Notes: generated from the letters alone by a model not told the origin. A stretch of DNA of 5,976 nt from Rhodospirillales bacterium (GCA_015654825.1 JAATGE010000268.1:1-5976), one strand, 5' to 3'; numbered from the stretch's first letter, positions 1 through 5,242 are shown. Made by a program: numbers and translations.

Positions 1-934
1 GCAGATCGGTGCGCATGCGCGCTATCAGCTCAGGTGGCACGCTAGCCGCCCCGGTCACCGCAACGCGCAGCGAGCCGAGCGGCGCCCACCCTGAAGCAGA
101 CAACGCGGAGTCCTGCAACAGCGAGACAAACAACGTGGGCGGCCCGGGCAGCACGGTGATTTTCTCCGCCGCGACAAGTGCCGCCGCTTCGGCAACATTC
201 AGCACGGCCATCGGGTACGCGGTAGCGCCGGTCAGCAGGCAGGCCAGCCACCCGGCCTTATAACCGAAACTGTGGAAGAACGGATTGACGATCAAATAGC
301 GATCATGCCGGCGCAGCCCTACCCGTTCCGCCCACACGCGAAACACCCGCACCGTTTGCGCATGCGTGGCCACCACACCCTTCGGGTGTCCTGTCGTTCC
401 AGAGGTGAACATGATGTCGCTGGGGTCGTCCGCTGCAATTTTCGCGGCCGCATCGCGCGCGGCGCCCAAGTCCGTGCCCGTCGCGATGAAATCGGCCCAG
501 TCGGCATCGATACGCACATGTCGGTGCAGGTATGGCAGCACGTGCCCTTCCAGCAGCGCGGCATAGTCGGTGTTGAGGAAATGCCCTGCGGAAATCAGGC
601 AGCAAGCGCGGCTGCGGTTCAGGATATAGGCTGCTTCGGCGCCTTTCAGCCTGGTATTCAGCGGCACAATGGCGGCCCCGGCCGCCTGCGCGCCGAGGCA
701 CGCGACGATCCATTGCCAACTGTTCGGCGCCCAGATCGCGACGCGCTCGCCACTGCCGATGCCGCCACGCAAAAACGCCGCGGCCGCTTGCAGGGCATGC
801 GCCTCCAACTCGGCGAAACTCACCCTTGCGGCGCCGTCCACGACCGCGGGATCATCACCGAAAGCCCGCGCCGCGTGCGCAAGCACTTGCGGCAGGTTGG
901 CAGGACCGTCGGTTTGCATTTCCATGGCCCCCAT
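1..934 (-). CDS. FadD3-like acyl-CoA ligase (AMP-binding), N-terminal 311 residues, cut by the window edge
   Basis: This is an adenylate-forming acyl-CoA synthetase, which would activate a carboxylic acid through an acyl-AMP to a CoA thioester in the cytoplasm. Seen: the P-loop FTSGTTGHPKG at residues 176-186, the stretch NPFFHSFGYKAGWLACL at about 217-233, VLPGPPTLF at 261-269 and VTGAA at 293-297. The PFFH-FGYKAG and LPGPPT pattern is what I know from FadD3, the ligase for HIP, the bicyclic propanoate left after steroid A/B-ring degradation. The later motifs (YGxTE, the hinge and the C-terminal Lys) lie outside the window, so about 60 percent of a usual ~510-residue protein is visible. Three in-frame ATGs occur at 934, 925 and 919. 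A -10-like TATCAT touches the first, and a GGGGG run sits 8 bases before the third, so the true start may be 919 or 925. It diverges from SDR1. The family call is strong; the exact substrate is inferred. Confidence 0.88.
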   Translation of the reverse strand, partial: MGAMEMQTDGPANLPQVLAHAARAFGDDPAVVDGAARVSFAELEAHALQAAAAFLRGGIGSGERVAIWAPNSWQWIVACLGAQAAGAAIVPLNTRLKGAEAAYILNRSRACCLISAGHFLNTDYAALLEGHVLPYLHRHVRIDADWADFIATGTDLGAARDAAAKIAADDPSDIMFTSGTTGHPKGVVATHAQTVRVFRVWAERVGLRRHDRYLIVNPFFHSFGYKAGWLACLLTGATAYPMAVLNVAEAAALVAAEKITVLPGPPTLFVSLLQDSALSASGWAPLGSLRVAVTGAASVPPELIARMRTDL

Positions 935-958
935 ATGATACGCAAACAGGCAATTGCG
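932..958. promoter_or_regulatory. Divergent promoter/operator candidate between the ligase and SDR1
   Basis: The 56-base gap between the two divergent starts holds a 5-base inverted repeat, CGCAA at 941-945 and TTGCG at 954-958, with 8 bases between the arms. Next to it are -10-like boxes on both strands: TATGAT at 934-939 on the plus strand and TATCAT (complement of 935-940) on the minus strand. No convincing -35 box accompanies either. The word GATACGCAAA at 937-946 recurs, inverted, in the other divergent region at 3806-3815. The position suggests one regulator controlling both genes. The regulator is not in this window, and I do not recognise a KstR or KstR2 site. Confidence 0.4.
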
Positions 959-975
959 CCAGTAGCGCCCCGACC

Positions 976-981
976 AAGGAG
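976..981 (+). promoter_or_regulatory. Ribosome binding site deciding the SDR1 start
   Basis: AAGGAG lies 9 bases before the ATG at 991 but only 3 bases before the in-frame ATG at 985. The spacing favours 991 as the start of SDR1. Confidence 0.65.
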
Positions 982-990
982 ACAATGCAC

Positions 991-1749
991 ATGCCGGCCG
1001 ACATTCGCTTGCCCGGTGCCGTTGCCCTGGTCACCGGGGGCACCCGCGGCATCGGGCGCGCCATCGCGGCGCGGCTGCGTGCCGCCGGCTGCACGGTGGT
1101 GACCTGCGCACGCACCGCGCCTTCCGACGATCCTGACTGCATCGCGTGCGACGTGCGCAATGCCGCCCAGGTGGCCGACCTGGTGACCGGGGTCGCGGCG
1201 CGGCACGGGCGGCTGGATATCGTCGTCAACAACGCCGGCGGTTCGCCGGAAGTGGCGGCCGCAGCAGCATCGCCGCGTTTTTCGGAGTCGATCATTGCGC
1301 TGAACCTGCTGGCACCGTTGCACGTGGCGACGGCCGCGAACCGGATCATGCAAGTTCAGCCTGAGGGTGGCGCCATCATCAACATCGCCAGCATATCCGG
1401 CACCCGGCCCTCGCCCGGCACCGCCGCTTACGGCGCGGCAAAGGCGGGCCTGCTGAATTTGACACAGAGCCTGGCCATGGAATGGGGCCCGAAAGTGCGG
1501 GTGAACGCGGTAGTGGCCGGGCTGATCGCGACGGAAGCGGCCGACGCCCATTACGGCGGCGCGGCCGGCCTGGCCCGCGTCGGGGCGATGCTGCCGCTGG
1601 CCCGCATGGGCAGTGGCGAGGACGTTGCAGATGCGGTGCTGTTTCTCGCCAGTCCGCTCGCGGCGTATATCAGCGGGGCGCGGTTGGCGGTGGATGGGGG
1701 TGGGGAGCGGCCTCTGTTTTTGAGTTTGGCTAAGGGAGAGGAAGGCTAG
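991..1749 (+). CDS. Classical short-chain dehydrogenase/reductase (SDR1)
   Basis: This 252-residue protein is an NAD(P)-dependent oxidoreductase of the classical SDR type, interconverting an alcohol and a ketone on an unidentified substrate. Seen: the nucleotide-binding TGGTRGIG at 15-22, CDV at 53-55, NNAG at 80-83, and a complete catalytic set of Asn105, Ser134, Tyr147 and Lys151 (YGAAK). Arg41 just after the second beta strand hints at NADP(H) preference, which is an inference. The C-terminal VDGGGERP ends the fold; the last dozen residues are a variable tail. It diverges from the FadD3-like ligase, and a shared regulatory gap suggests co-regulation. In steroid catabolism a dehydrogenase of this class handles hydroxyacyl-CoA intermediates of ring C/D (IpdF is one known example). 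I cannot match this protein to IpdF by sequence, so it stays unnamed. A FabG-like or other hydroxyacyl dehydrogenase is an alternative. Its stop codon lies inside a hairpin. Confidence 0.93.
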   Translation: MPADIRLPGAVALVTGGTRGIGRAIAARLRAAGCTVVTCARTAPSDDPDCIACDVRNAAQVADLVTGVAARHGRLDIVVNNAGGSPEVAAAAASPRFSESIIALNLLAPLHVATAANRIMQVQPEGGAIINIASISGTRPSPGTAAYGAAKAGLLNLTQSLAMEWGPKVRVNAVVAGLIATEAADAHYGGAAGLARVGAMLPLARMGSGEDVADAVLFLASPLAAYISGARLAVDGGGERPLFLSLAKGEEG

Positions 1750-1808
1750 GGGCTTTGCCCCTAGGACCCCACTGGGGCCGTAGGCCCCAGACCCCAATTT
1801 TGTTTGTT
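1746..1808 (+). terminator. Tandem perfect hairpins after SDR1, probable transcription terminator
   Basis: Two perfect 8-base stems with 3-base loops follow each other. CTAGGGGC at 1746-1753 pairs with GCCCCTAG at 1757-1764 and includes the SDR1 stop codon. CTGGGGCC at 1772-1779 pairs with GGCCCCAG at 1783-1790. A T-rich stretch, ATTTTGTTTGTT, starts near 1797. The T tract begins about 7 bases after the second stem and is interrupted by G, so this is not a textbook intrinsic terminator. Its place in a convergent gap fits termination of SDR1 transcription. Confidence 0.5.
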
Positions 1809-1938
1809 CCGAGCCTCGCATCGGCTGTGGGCCACTGGGCCAGACCCACGGTTTCGCGGGATCGTACAGAGGACTCCCGCCGCGCAGCGCTAACGACAGC
1901 GGCGGCACGCCGACGGGGGTCCAGGGGGCAGAGCCCTT
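1748..1938. repeat. Inverted pair of REP-like palindromic sequences
   Basis: A 25-base sequence at 1748-1772 on the plus strand (AGGGGCTTTGCCCC, then GGACCCC) matches the complement of 1914-1938 (AAGGGCTCTGCCCC, then GGACCCC) at 19 of 25 positions. Each copy contains its own hairpin. The right-hand one pairs GGGC at 1926-1929 with GCCC at 1933-1936 around an AGA loop. Two such units in opposite orientation about 140 bases apart resemble a BIME or REPIN arrangement. The 1773-1913 interior holds further short inverted repeats (1827-1831 with 1845-1849; 1877-1883 with 1899-1905) and a tandem TGGGCCAC/TGGGCCAG at 1828-1843. There is no gene there that I would defend. Low sequence complexity inflates the match. 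Confidence 0.45.
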
Positions 1939-1991
1939 GGTCGGCGAAGCCACTTTAATTCAACCCACAAATTTCGTTTTACAGTCCCTAT

Positions 1992-2007
1992 CCTGGCGCT
2001 TGCCAGG
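1992..2007 (-). terminator. Hairpin just after the stop of the leftward NTF2-like gene
   Basis: CCTGGC at 1992-1997 pairs perfectly with GCCAGG at 2002-2007 around a 4-base loop, directly after the TAG stop of the leftward gene. No U tract follows on that strand, so it may act as an RNA 3' end stabiliser or a weak terminator rather than a strong intrinsic one. Confidence 0.35.
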
Positions 2008-2538
2008 CTAAGCCCCCGGCCTTTCCAACATCGCAATCAACCGCCGCTTCATCGGCACCACCCATTCCGCCTTCAGCTTTGGCGACAGCAGGCCCGCATC
2101 TTCCAACTCGCCGCACAAATGCATCTGGTGCGCCAAATCGAACAGATCAAGCTGGGCACTGAACTTCCCCTCGCCGCCATAGGTAATGAACGACACACCA
2201 TGAGTTTCGTAATAATCGCCGTTCGGGCGCCGTCCCGGGCCGCGGTTCATCCAGTGGCTGATAATCTGATTACCCTGCACGGCCCACCCAACAATCGGAA
2301 AACTCCAGCCCTCCCAGCCGGAGCCCACCGCCATGTCCCGGCCGTAATGGGTTGCCCTGATTTCGGCCCGCGTATGTACCACCACCGGCATGGCGCCGCT
2401 ATACGGGCACGCGTATGTACAGTTTTCATGATAGAATTCGTCGGCGATCCAGGCCCATTCGTTCCGCGCGGCCGCAACGATAAACGCCGCCGCCAGCCGG
2501 CTGATCGCGTCCTCAACTTCCTCTCGCGGATACTCCAT
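2008..2538 (-). CDS. NTF2/SnoaL-like family protein, 176 residues, function unknown
   Basis: The protein starts MEYPREEVEDAISRL and has the cone-shaped NTF2/SnoaL fold pattern: an N-terminal helical part, then WIADEFYHENCTY at about 30-42, SFPIVGWAVQGNQIISHWMNR at about 79-99, and a long acidic and aromatic C-terminal helix region (LDLFDLAHQMHLCGELEDAGL). Members are small soluble enzymes or binding proteins such as isomerases, hydrolases and dehydratases. The substrate cannot be read from the sequence. It differs clearly from the two BaiE-like proteins in this window and lacks their DMHHG motif. The start at 2538 is preceded by GGGGAG at a good distance. A longer frame runs back to 2793, but that extension is a shadow of the upstream gene. 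It lies 23 bases downstream of the BaiE-like gene and is very likely in one operon with it. Confidence 0.85.
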   Translation of the reverse strand: MEYPREEVEDAISRLAAAFIVAAARNEWAWIADEFYHENCTYACPYSGAMPVVVHTRAEIRATHYGRDMAVGSGWEGWSFPIVGWAVQGNQIISHWMNRGPGRRPNGDYYETHGVSFITYGGEGKFSAQLDLFDLAHQMHLCGELEDAGLLSPKLKAEWVVPMKRRLIAMLERPGA

Positions 2539-2561
2539 GCCTGCTCCCCTGCACCCGGCGC

Positions 2562-3095
2562 CTAACGGTCCGGCGGCGCCTGGCCGTACGGCACATTGGG
2601 CGGTTCGCCCATCACCAATACACGCAACGTGCCGTCCGGCTGCAGCTGCTGCATCAGGAACGATGCCCGCACCGTGGATGTTTCGCTGATCCACCAACGA
2701 CCCTGCCTGCGCGTGTAGCTGTCCGCGTAGACGCACGCCATCTGCAGCACCGTCGCCGCATCCGTGTCGATACTGTTGAAATACAGCTCCCACCGACCGG
2801 TGGCGCTGTCCGGCCCGGTCAGGGTGATTTCCGGATTATGGCCATGATGCATGTCGATGATGTTCGGCCGGCAGCCCATTTCGCGGTAGACCTGCACAAA
2901 ACTCTCGCGATCCTCGAAACGCGGAAAACCTTCATAGGCAATCACCGCGCCCTCAGGATCAAGGCAGTCGCGCACGGCGTCCGGCTCCTTGCGATCGCAC
3001 CCACGCAAATACCGGTATTTGAGCGATTTGATCGCGCCGACATCCTCCAGCGCGCGCACCTGCTGTTCCAGGCGCACCAAGCGGTCTTCTTCCAA
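2562..3095 (-). CDS. SnoaL-fold protein resembling bile-acid 7-alpha-dehydratase (BaiE/Hsh2 type), TTG start
   Basis: This 177-residue protein has the layout of BaiE, a SnoaL-fold dehydratase that removes the 7-hydroxyl from 3-oxo-4-ene bile acids. Seen: AIKSLKYRYLRGCD (Tyr29, Asp34), Tyr54, IDMHHGHNPEITL (His83), SATGRW at 97-102, GRWWISET and Arg143. From memory, BaiE has Tyr30, Asp35, Tyr54, His83, Asp106 and Arg146 in its active site. All but Asp106 have an equivalent here; that position is Phe106. The family is therefore likely, but the reaction may differ. The start is TTG at 3095 with GGAGGT six bases ahead, and no in-frame ATG is better placed. It is the first gene of a leftward pair with the other NTF2-like gene. 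The rightward gene starting at 3883 is its paralogue. Alternatives are another steroid or polyketide dehydratase, an isomerase, or a non-catalytic binding protein. Confidence 0.87.
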   Translation of the reverse strand: MEEDRLVRLEQQVRALEDVGAIKSLKYRYLRGCDRKEPDAVRDCLDPEGAVIAYEGFPRFEDRESFVQVYREMGCRPNIIDMHHGHNPEITLTGPDSATGRWELYFNSIDTDAATVLQMACVYADSYTRRQGRWWISETSTVRASFLMQQLQPDGTLRVLVMGEPPNVPYGQAPPDR

Positions 3096-3100
3096 TGGGG

Positions 3101-3106
3101 ACCTCC
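3101..3106 (-). promoter_or_regulatory. Ribosome binding site supporting a TTG start
   Basis: Read on the minus strand, GGAGGT sits six bases before the TTG at 3095. It is the best translation start signal in the gap, and it fixes the unusual start codon of the BaiE-like gene. Confidence 0.65.
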
Positions 3107-3141
3107 CGCGTTGACTTTAAATGCGCCGCTCCCGGGTTCCG

Positions 3142-3724
3142 TCAGGTGCCGGAAAGGCCGGTCGTTGAGTATATGTCGAGCAACTGCAGGCCAAAGCCGA
3201 TGCTCTTCAGCACCAGCATGCCTTCATCGATTTCCAGCTTCCGTTCCGGCCAGGTGCCGTCCGGGTGGCGGCGCAGCAGGCTGGCCGCGACGCGGTCACT
3301 GCGCAACACCACGATATCCCGCATGCTGGGGATCGAGGTGCACGCCCCGCACATTGCTCCAGGTGGCCACCCGCTTGCTGGGCGAGAGGATTTCCACGAT
3401 CAGCACCGGCTCCATCAGCGCGCGGGCATCCCGGCCGAACGGGGTGCAAGTCACCGCGATATCGGGCACCCGCATATTATGCTCGGCCAGAGAACGAGGA
3501 ACCACGCCGGGGGCGATGATCGTCGTGCATTCGGAGCCGCTGGCGCGCAGGAAGTTGCGAACAAGGCTGCCGAACTCCGATTGCAGCGCACCGTGAATGA
3601 GCCCCGCCGGCGCTGTTGCGTCGGGCACACCATCCACCAGTTGCCGGCGCCCCTCGGGGGCAGACGCCCAGTCCAGGAACTCGTCACCCGACATGCGAAC
3701 AGGAACGGAGGCAACGGCGGTCAT
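3142..3724 (-). pseudogene. Uma2-family (DUF820) PD-(D/E)XK nuclease-like gene, frameshifted
   Basis: The first frame reads MTAVASVPVRMSGDEFLDW, then RRQLVDG at 26-32, VPDIAVTC at 86-93 (Pro87-Asp88) and VLIVEILSPS at 107-116. This is the core of Uma2, a restriction-endonuclease-like fold family of unknown role found in many bacteria. After ATWSNV the frame goes off course and stops at 3296. The expected C-terminus continues in the next frame from about 3345: TSIPSMRDIVVLRSD, RRHPDGTWPE, GFGLQLLDIY, with a stop at 3142. One extra base in the run CCCC at 3345-3348 explains the break. Removing it gives a single 193-residue protein, a normal family length. No Lys in the usual catalytic spacing is evident, and Gln28 replaces the common Glu. 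It may be a recent decay event or a sequencing error. It sits between the two BaiE-like paralogues and is probably unrelated to their pathway. Confidence 0.82.
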
Positions 3725-3736
3725 GTCAAAATTCTA
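3725..3736 (-). promoter_or_regulatory. -10-like box placed for a leaderless Uma2 transcript
   Basis: On the minus strand TAGAAT (complement of 3731-3736) ends six bases before the ATG at 3724, and no Shine-Dalgarno sequence is visible. That spacing would put the transcript start at or next to the start codon. No clear -35 box is seen, so this is a weak call. Confidence 0.3.
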
Positions 3737-3787
3737 CCACGGCAGGGCACCCGAAGGGCACCTCATCTGATCCCAACGGCACGGTGT

Positions 3788-3817
3788 TTGACAGTGGATA
3801 GCGCATTTGCGTATCCA
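3788..3817 (+). promoter_or_regulatory. Promoter with an overlapping palindromic operator candidate, upstream of the second BaiE-like gene
   Basis: A perfect consensus -35 box, TTGACA, lies at 3788-3793. At 17-18 bases' distance the -10 position holds GTATCC/TATCCA, a poor match, which would suit an activator-dependent or repressed promoter. The spacer and -10 are covered by an imperfect palindrome. TGGATA at 3795-3800 pairs with TATCCA at 3812-3817, and CGCA at 3802-3805 pairs with TGCG at 3808-3811, with G3801 unpaired. Part of it, TTTGCGTATC at 3806-3815, is the complement of a word in the ligase/SDR1 divergent region. The promoter drives rightwards towards the gene at 3883. Confidence 0.45.
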
Positions 3818-3871
3818 TGCAAGCCAATCCGCCGCGCAAATCGGCAATGACACCGGAGGTAGCCCGGTGGA

Positions 3872-3878
3872 AAGGAGG
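3872..3878 (+). promoter_or_regulatory. Strong ribosome binding site deciding the start of the rightward BaiE-like gene
   Basis: AAGGAGG followed by GGG lies just ahead of the ATG at 3883. Earlier in-frame ATGs at 3817 and 3847 have no comparable site, and the extension does not resemble the family. The paralogue's N-terminus aligns with a start at 3883. Confidence 0.65.
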
Positions 3879-3882
3879 GGGA

Positions 3883-4419
3883 ATGTCCAACTCCGCGCGC
3901 CTGGACGGGCTGCAGCGACGCCTGCGCGCCCTCGCCGATATCGAGGCAATCGAAACCCTGAAAGCGCGCTACTGGCGGGCGCTCGATCTGAAGCGGCCGG
4001 ACGATGTGCGCGACTGCCTGGCCGAGGACGTAGTCGTCGATTTCGAAGGTCTGCCGCGCTGCGAGGGCCGCGATGCCTTCATGGCAATCGCCCGCGCCGG
4101 CGCCGCGCGTCCACTCGCGTTCGACATGCACCATGGCGAGAACCCCCGCATCACACTGACCGGTGCCGACAGCGCCGAGGGCGAGTGGGACGTGTTTTAC
4201 TATGGCATCGATCTTTCCGCGCGCACGCTGACCTGCATGGCCGGCATCTACCACGACGCCTACGTACGTCGCGGCGGCCGCTGGTGGATTGCCGCAACCA
4301 GCATGCGGCAAAGCTCGTTGCACGTGCAGTCGGTCGACGCCGGCGGCGCGGCGCGCACCACTGCTTTCGGACGCGCCGCCCCGGGCTTTTCGTTTCAGAC
4401 ACAGGAACCCTCCGCATGA
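3883..4419 (+). CDS. SnoaL-fold protein, paralogue of the leftward BaiE-like gene
   Basis: This 178-residue protein aligns over its length with the leftward BaiE-like protein. Shared blocks are RAL-D--AI--LK-RY, PD-VRDCL, EG-PR, DMHHG-NP-ITLTG, and RR-GRWWI--TS. Tyr30, Asp35 and His83 sit at the same numbers as in BaiE (numbering from memory). The Asp106 position is Tyr106. The Arg146 equivalent is Gln143, with an Arg one residue earlier at 142, and the Tyr54 position is Phe54. It therefore keeps the Tyr-Asp-His core but differs from its paralogue around the rest of the pocket, which suggests another substrate or step. No signal peptide or membrane segment is seen. Its stop overlaps the next gene's start in ATGA, so translation of the two is probably coupled. 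SnoaL dehydratase or isomerase activity is an inference from family. Confidence 0.87.
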   Translation: MSNSARLDGLQRRLRALADIEAIETLKARYWRALDLKRPDDVRDCLAEDVVVDFEGLPRCEGRDAFMAIARAGAARPLAFDMHHGENPRITLTGADSAEGEWDVFYYGIDLSARTLTCMAGIYHDAYVRRGGRWWIAATSMRQSSLHVQSVDAGGAARTTAFGRAAPGFSFQTQEPSA

Positions 4420-5198
4420 ACAGCGTCCCGGGCAGCGGCCCCGAATTCCCCGAAGGCATCGCCCTGGTCGTAGGCGGCAGCGGCGGCGTCGGCCAGGCAA
4501 TCTGCAAGCGCGCAGCCGCCTCGGGCAGCGATGTCGCCATTACCTACCGCAACAATCGCGCCGGCGCCGAGCAGGCGGCAACCTCGGTACGCGAGGCCGG
4601 GCGCAACGCGGTACTGGTGCAGTGCGACGTCGCCGACGACGCGGGCCTGAAACAGGCGGTCGATGCGCTGGCCGCCGAGCATGGGCGCATTCATTCCGTA
4701 TTCGTGGCCACCGGCTACGACATCAAAATGCGCTTCATCGCCGAGGTCACGCCGCAGGAATGGCGGCGCGTGATCAACGACGACGTCAACGGCTTTTTCA
4801 ACATCGTATATGCCACCTTGCCGCATCTGCGCGCGCATGGCGGCTGCTACGTGCATATCGGGTCCGCCGGCCTGCTACGCTGGCCACCGCAGGATGTGCT
4901 GTCCGTGGCCCCGAAGGGCGCCGTGCAGCAACTCATCAAAGGCATCGCGAAAGAGGAGGGGCGCAACCAGGTGCGCGCCAACGGCATCGCGATCGGCGTC
5001 ATCGAAACCGGCATGTTCCTGCGCCTGAAGCAAACCGCCTTCGACCAGGCCTGGCACGACGCGGTGCTCTCTACCCTTTCCATCAAACGCTACGGCCAGC
5101 CGGAGGAGGTGGCGGAAATGGCGGTTTTCCTGGCGTCAAGCCGCGCGGGGTATGTCACGGGCCAGATGATCGCGCTGGATGGCGGCTGGAGTTTGTAG
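4416..5198 (+). CDS. Divergent short-chain dehydrogenase/reductase-like protein (SDR2) lacking the catalytic Tyr
   Basis: This is a 260-residue Rossmann-fold protein of the SDR superfamily. Seen: ALVVGGSGGVGQAI at 16-29 as the nucleotide-binding loop, CDV at 70-72, HIGSAG at 147-152 with Ser150, and a C-terminal FLASSRAGYVTGQ and DGGWSL that are typical of the family. Three hallmarks are altered. The NNAG motif is replaced by ATGYD at 98-102, the catalytic Asn position is Asp123, and the YxxxK motif reads SVAPK, giving Ser163 with Lys167 kept. The tetrad would thus be Asp-Ser-Ser-Lys. I have an impression that a subfamily shares the VLSVAPK segment but cannot confirm it here. The protein may bind NAD(P) yet catalyse something other than normal alcohol oxidation. 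AGGAA lies 8 bases before the ATG, which overlaps the upstream stop. A frame open back to 3807 exists, but that extension is a shadow of the SnoaL gene. Confidence 0.9.
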   Translation: MNSVPGSGPEFPEGIALVVGGSGGVGQAICKRAAASGSDVAITYRNNRAGAEQAATSVREAGRNAVLVQCDVADDAGLKQAVDALAAEHGRIHSVFVATGYDIKMRFIAEVTPQEWRRVINDDVNGFFNIVYATLPHLRAHGGCYVHIGSAGLLRWPPQDVLSVAPKGAVQQLIKGIAKEEGRNQVRANGIAIGVIETGMFLRLKQTAFDQAWHDAVLSTLSIKRYGQPEEVAEMAVFLASSRAGYVTGQMIALDGGWSL

Positions 5199-5206
5199 AA
5201 AAGTCC

Positions 5207-5242
5207 ACGCTTTTTTTGCGTCGGCGAAGCCAATACGCCGAC
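5207..5242 (+). other. Gap between SDR2 and the transporter with two short hairpins
   Basis: The 105-base gap 5199-5303 holds ACGC/GCGT arms (5207-5210 and 5218-5221) around seven T. Overlapping these is a 7-base perfect stem, GTCGGCG at 5220-5226 with CGCCGAC at 5236-5242, over a 9-base loop. The two cannot form together. No U tract follows the longer stem, so a terminator is possible but not shown. No clear promoter for the transporter is visible. Confidence 0.35.

Noticed and set aside
272..1102. A 276-residue open frame on the plus strand
   Set aside because: It is antisense to the FadD3-like ligase, whose motifs are unambiguous; this is a high-GC shadow frame.
820..1953. A 377-residue open frame on the minus strand
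   Set aside because: It is antisense to SDR1 and crosses the hairpin gap; the SDR1 motifs on the plus strand are complete, and this product has no recognisable domain.
1755..1958. A 67-residue open frame in the convergent gap
   Set aside because: It is built almost entirely from the hairpin and REP-like sequence, has no ribosome site and no protein-like pattern.
2539..2793. An N-terminal extension of the 176-residue NTF2-like protein back to 2793
   Set aside because: It overlaps the BaiE-like gene in another frame and has no domain; the ATG at 2538 has a good ribosome site.
3807..4415. A frame open from 3807 that would extend SDR2 by about 203 residues
   Set aside because: The extension lies in another frame over the SnoaL gene, is Arg- and Ala-rich with no domain, and SDR2 has its own ribosome site and start at 4416.
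1940..5232. Exact 13-base repeat GTCGGCGAAGCCA at 1940-1952 and 5220-5232, both between genes
   Set aside because: A 13-base match is not rare in a GC-rich window of this size, and the flanks do not match; I see no attachment-site or repeat structure around it.
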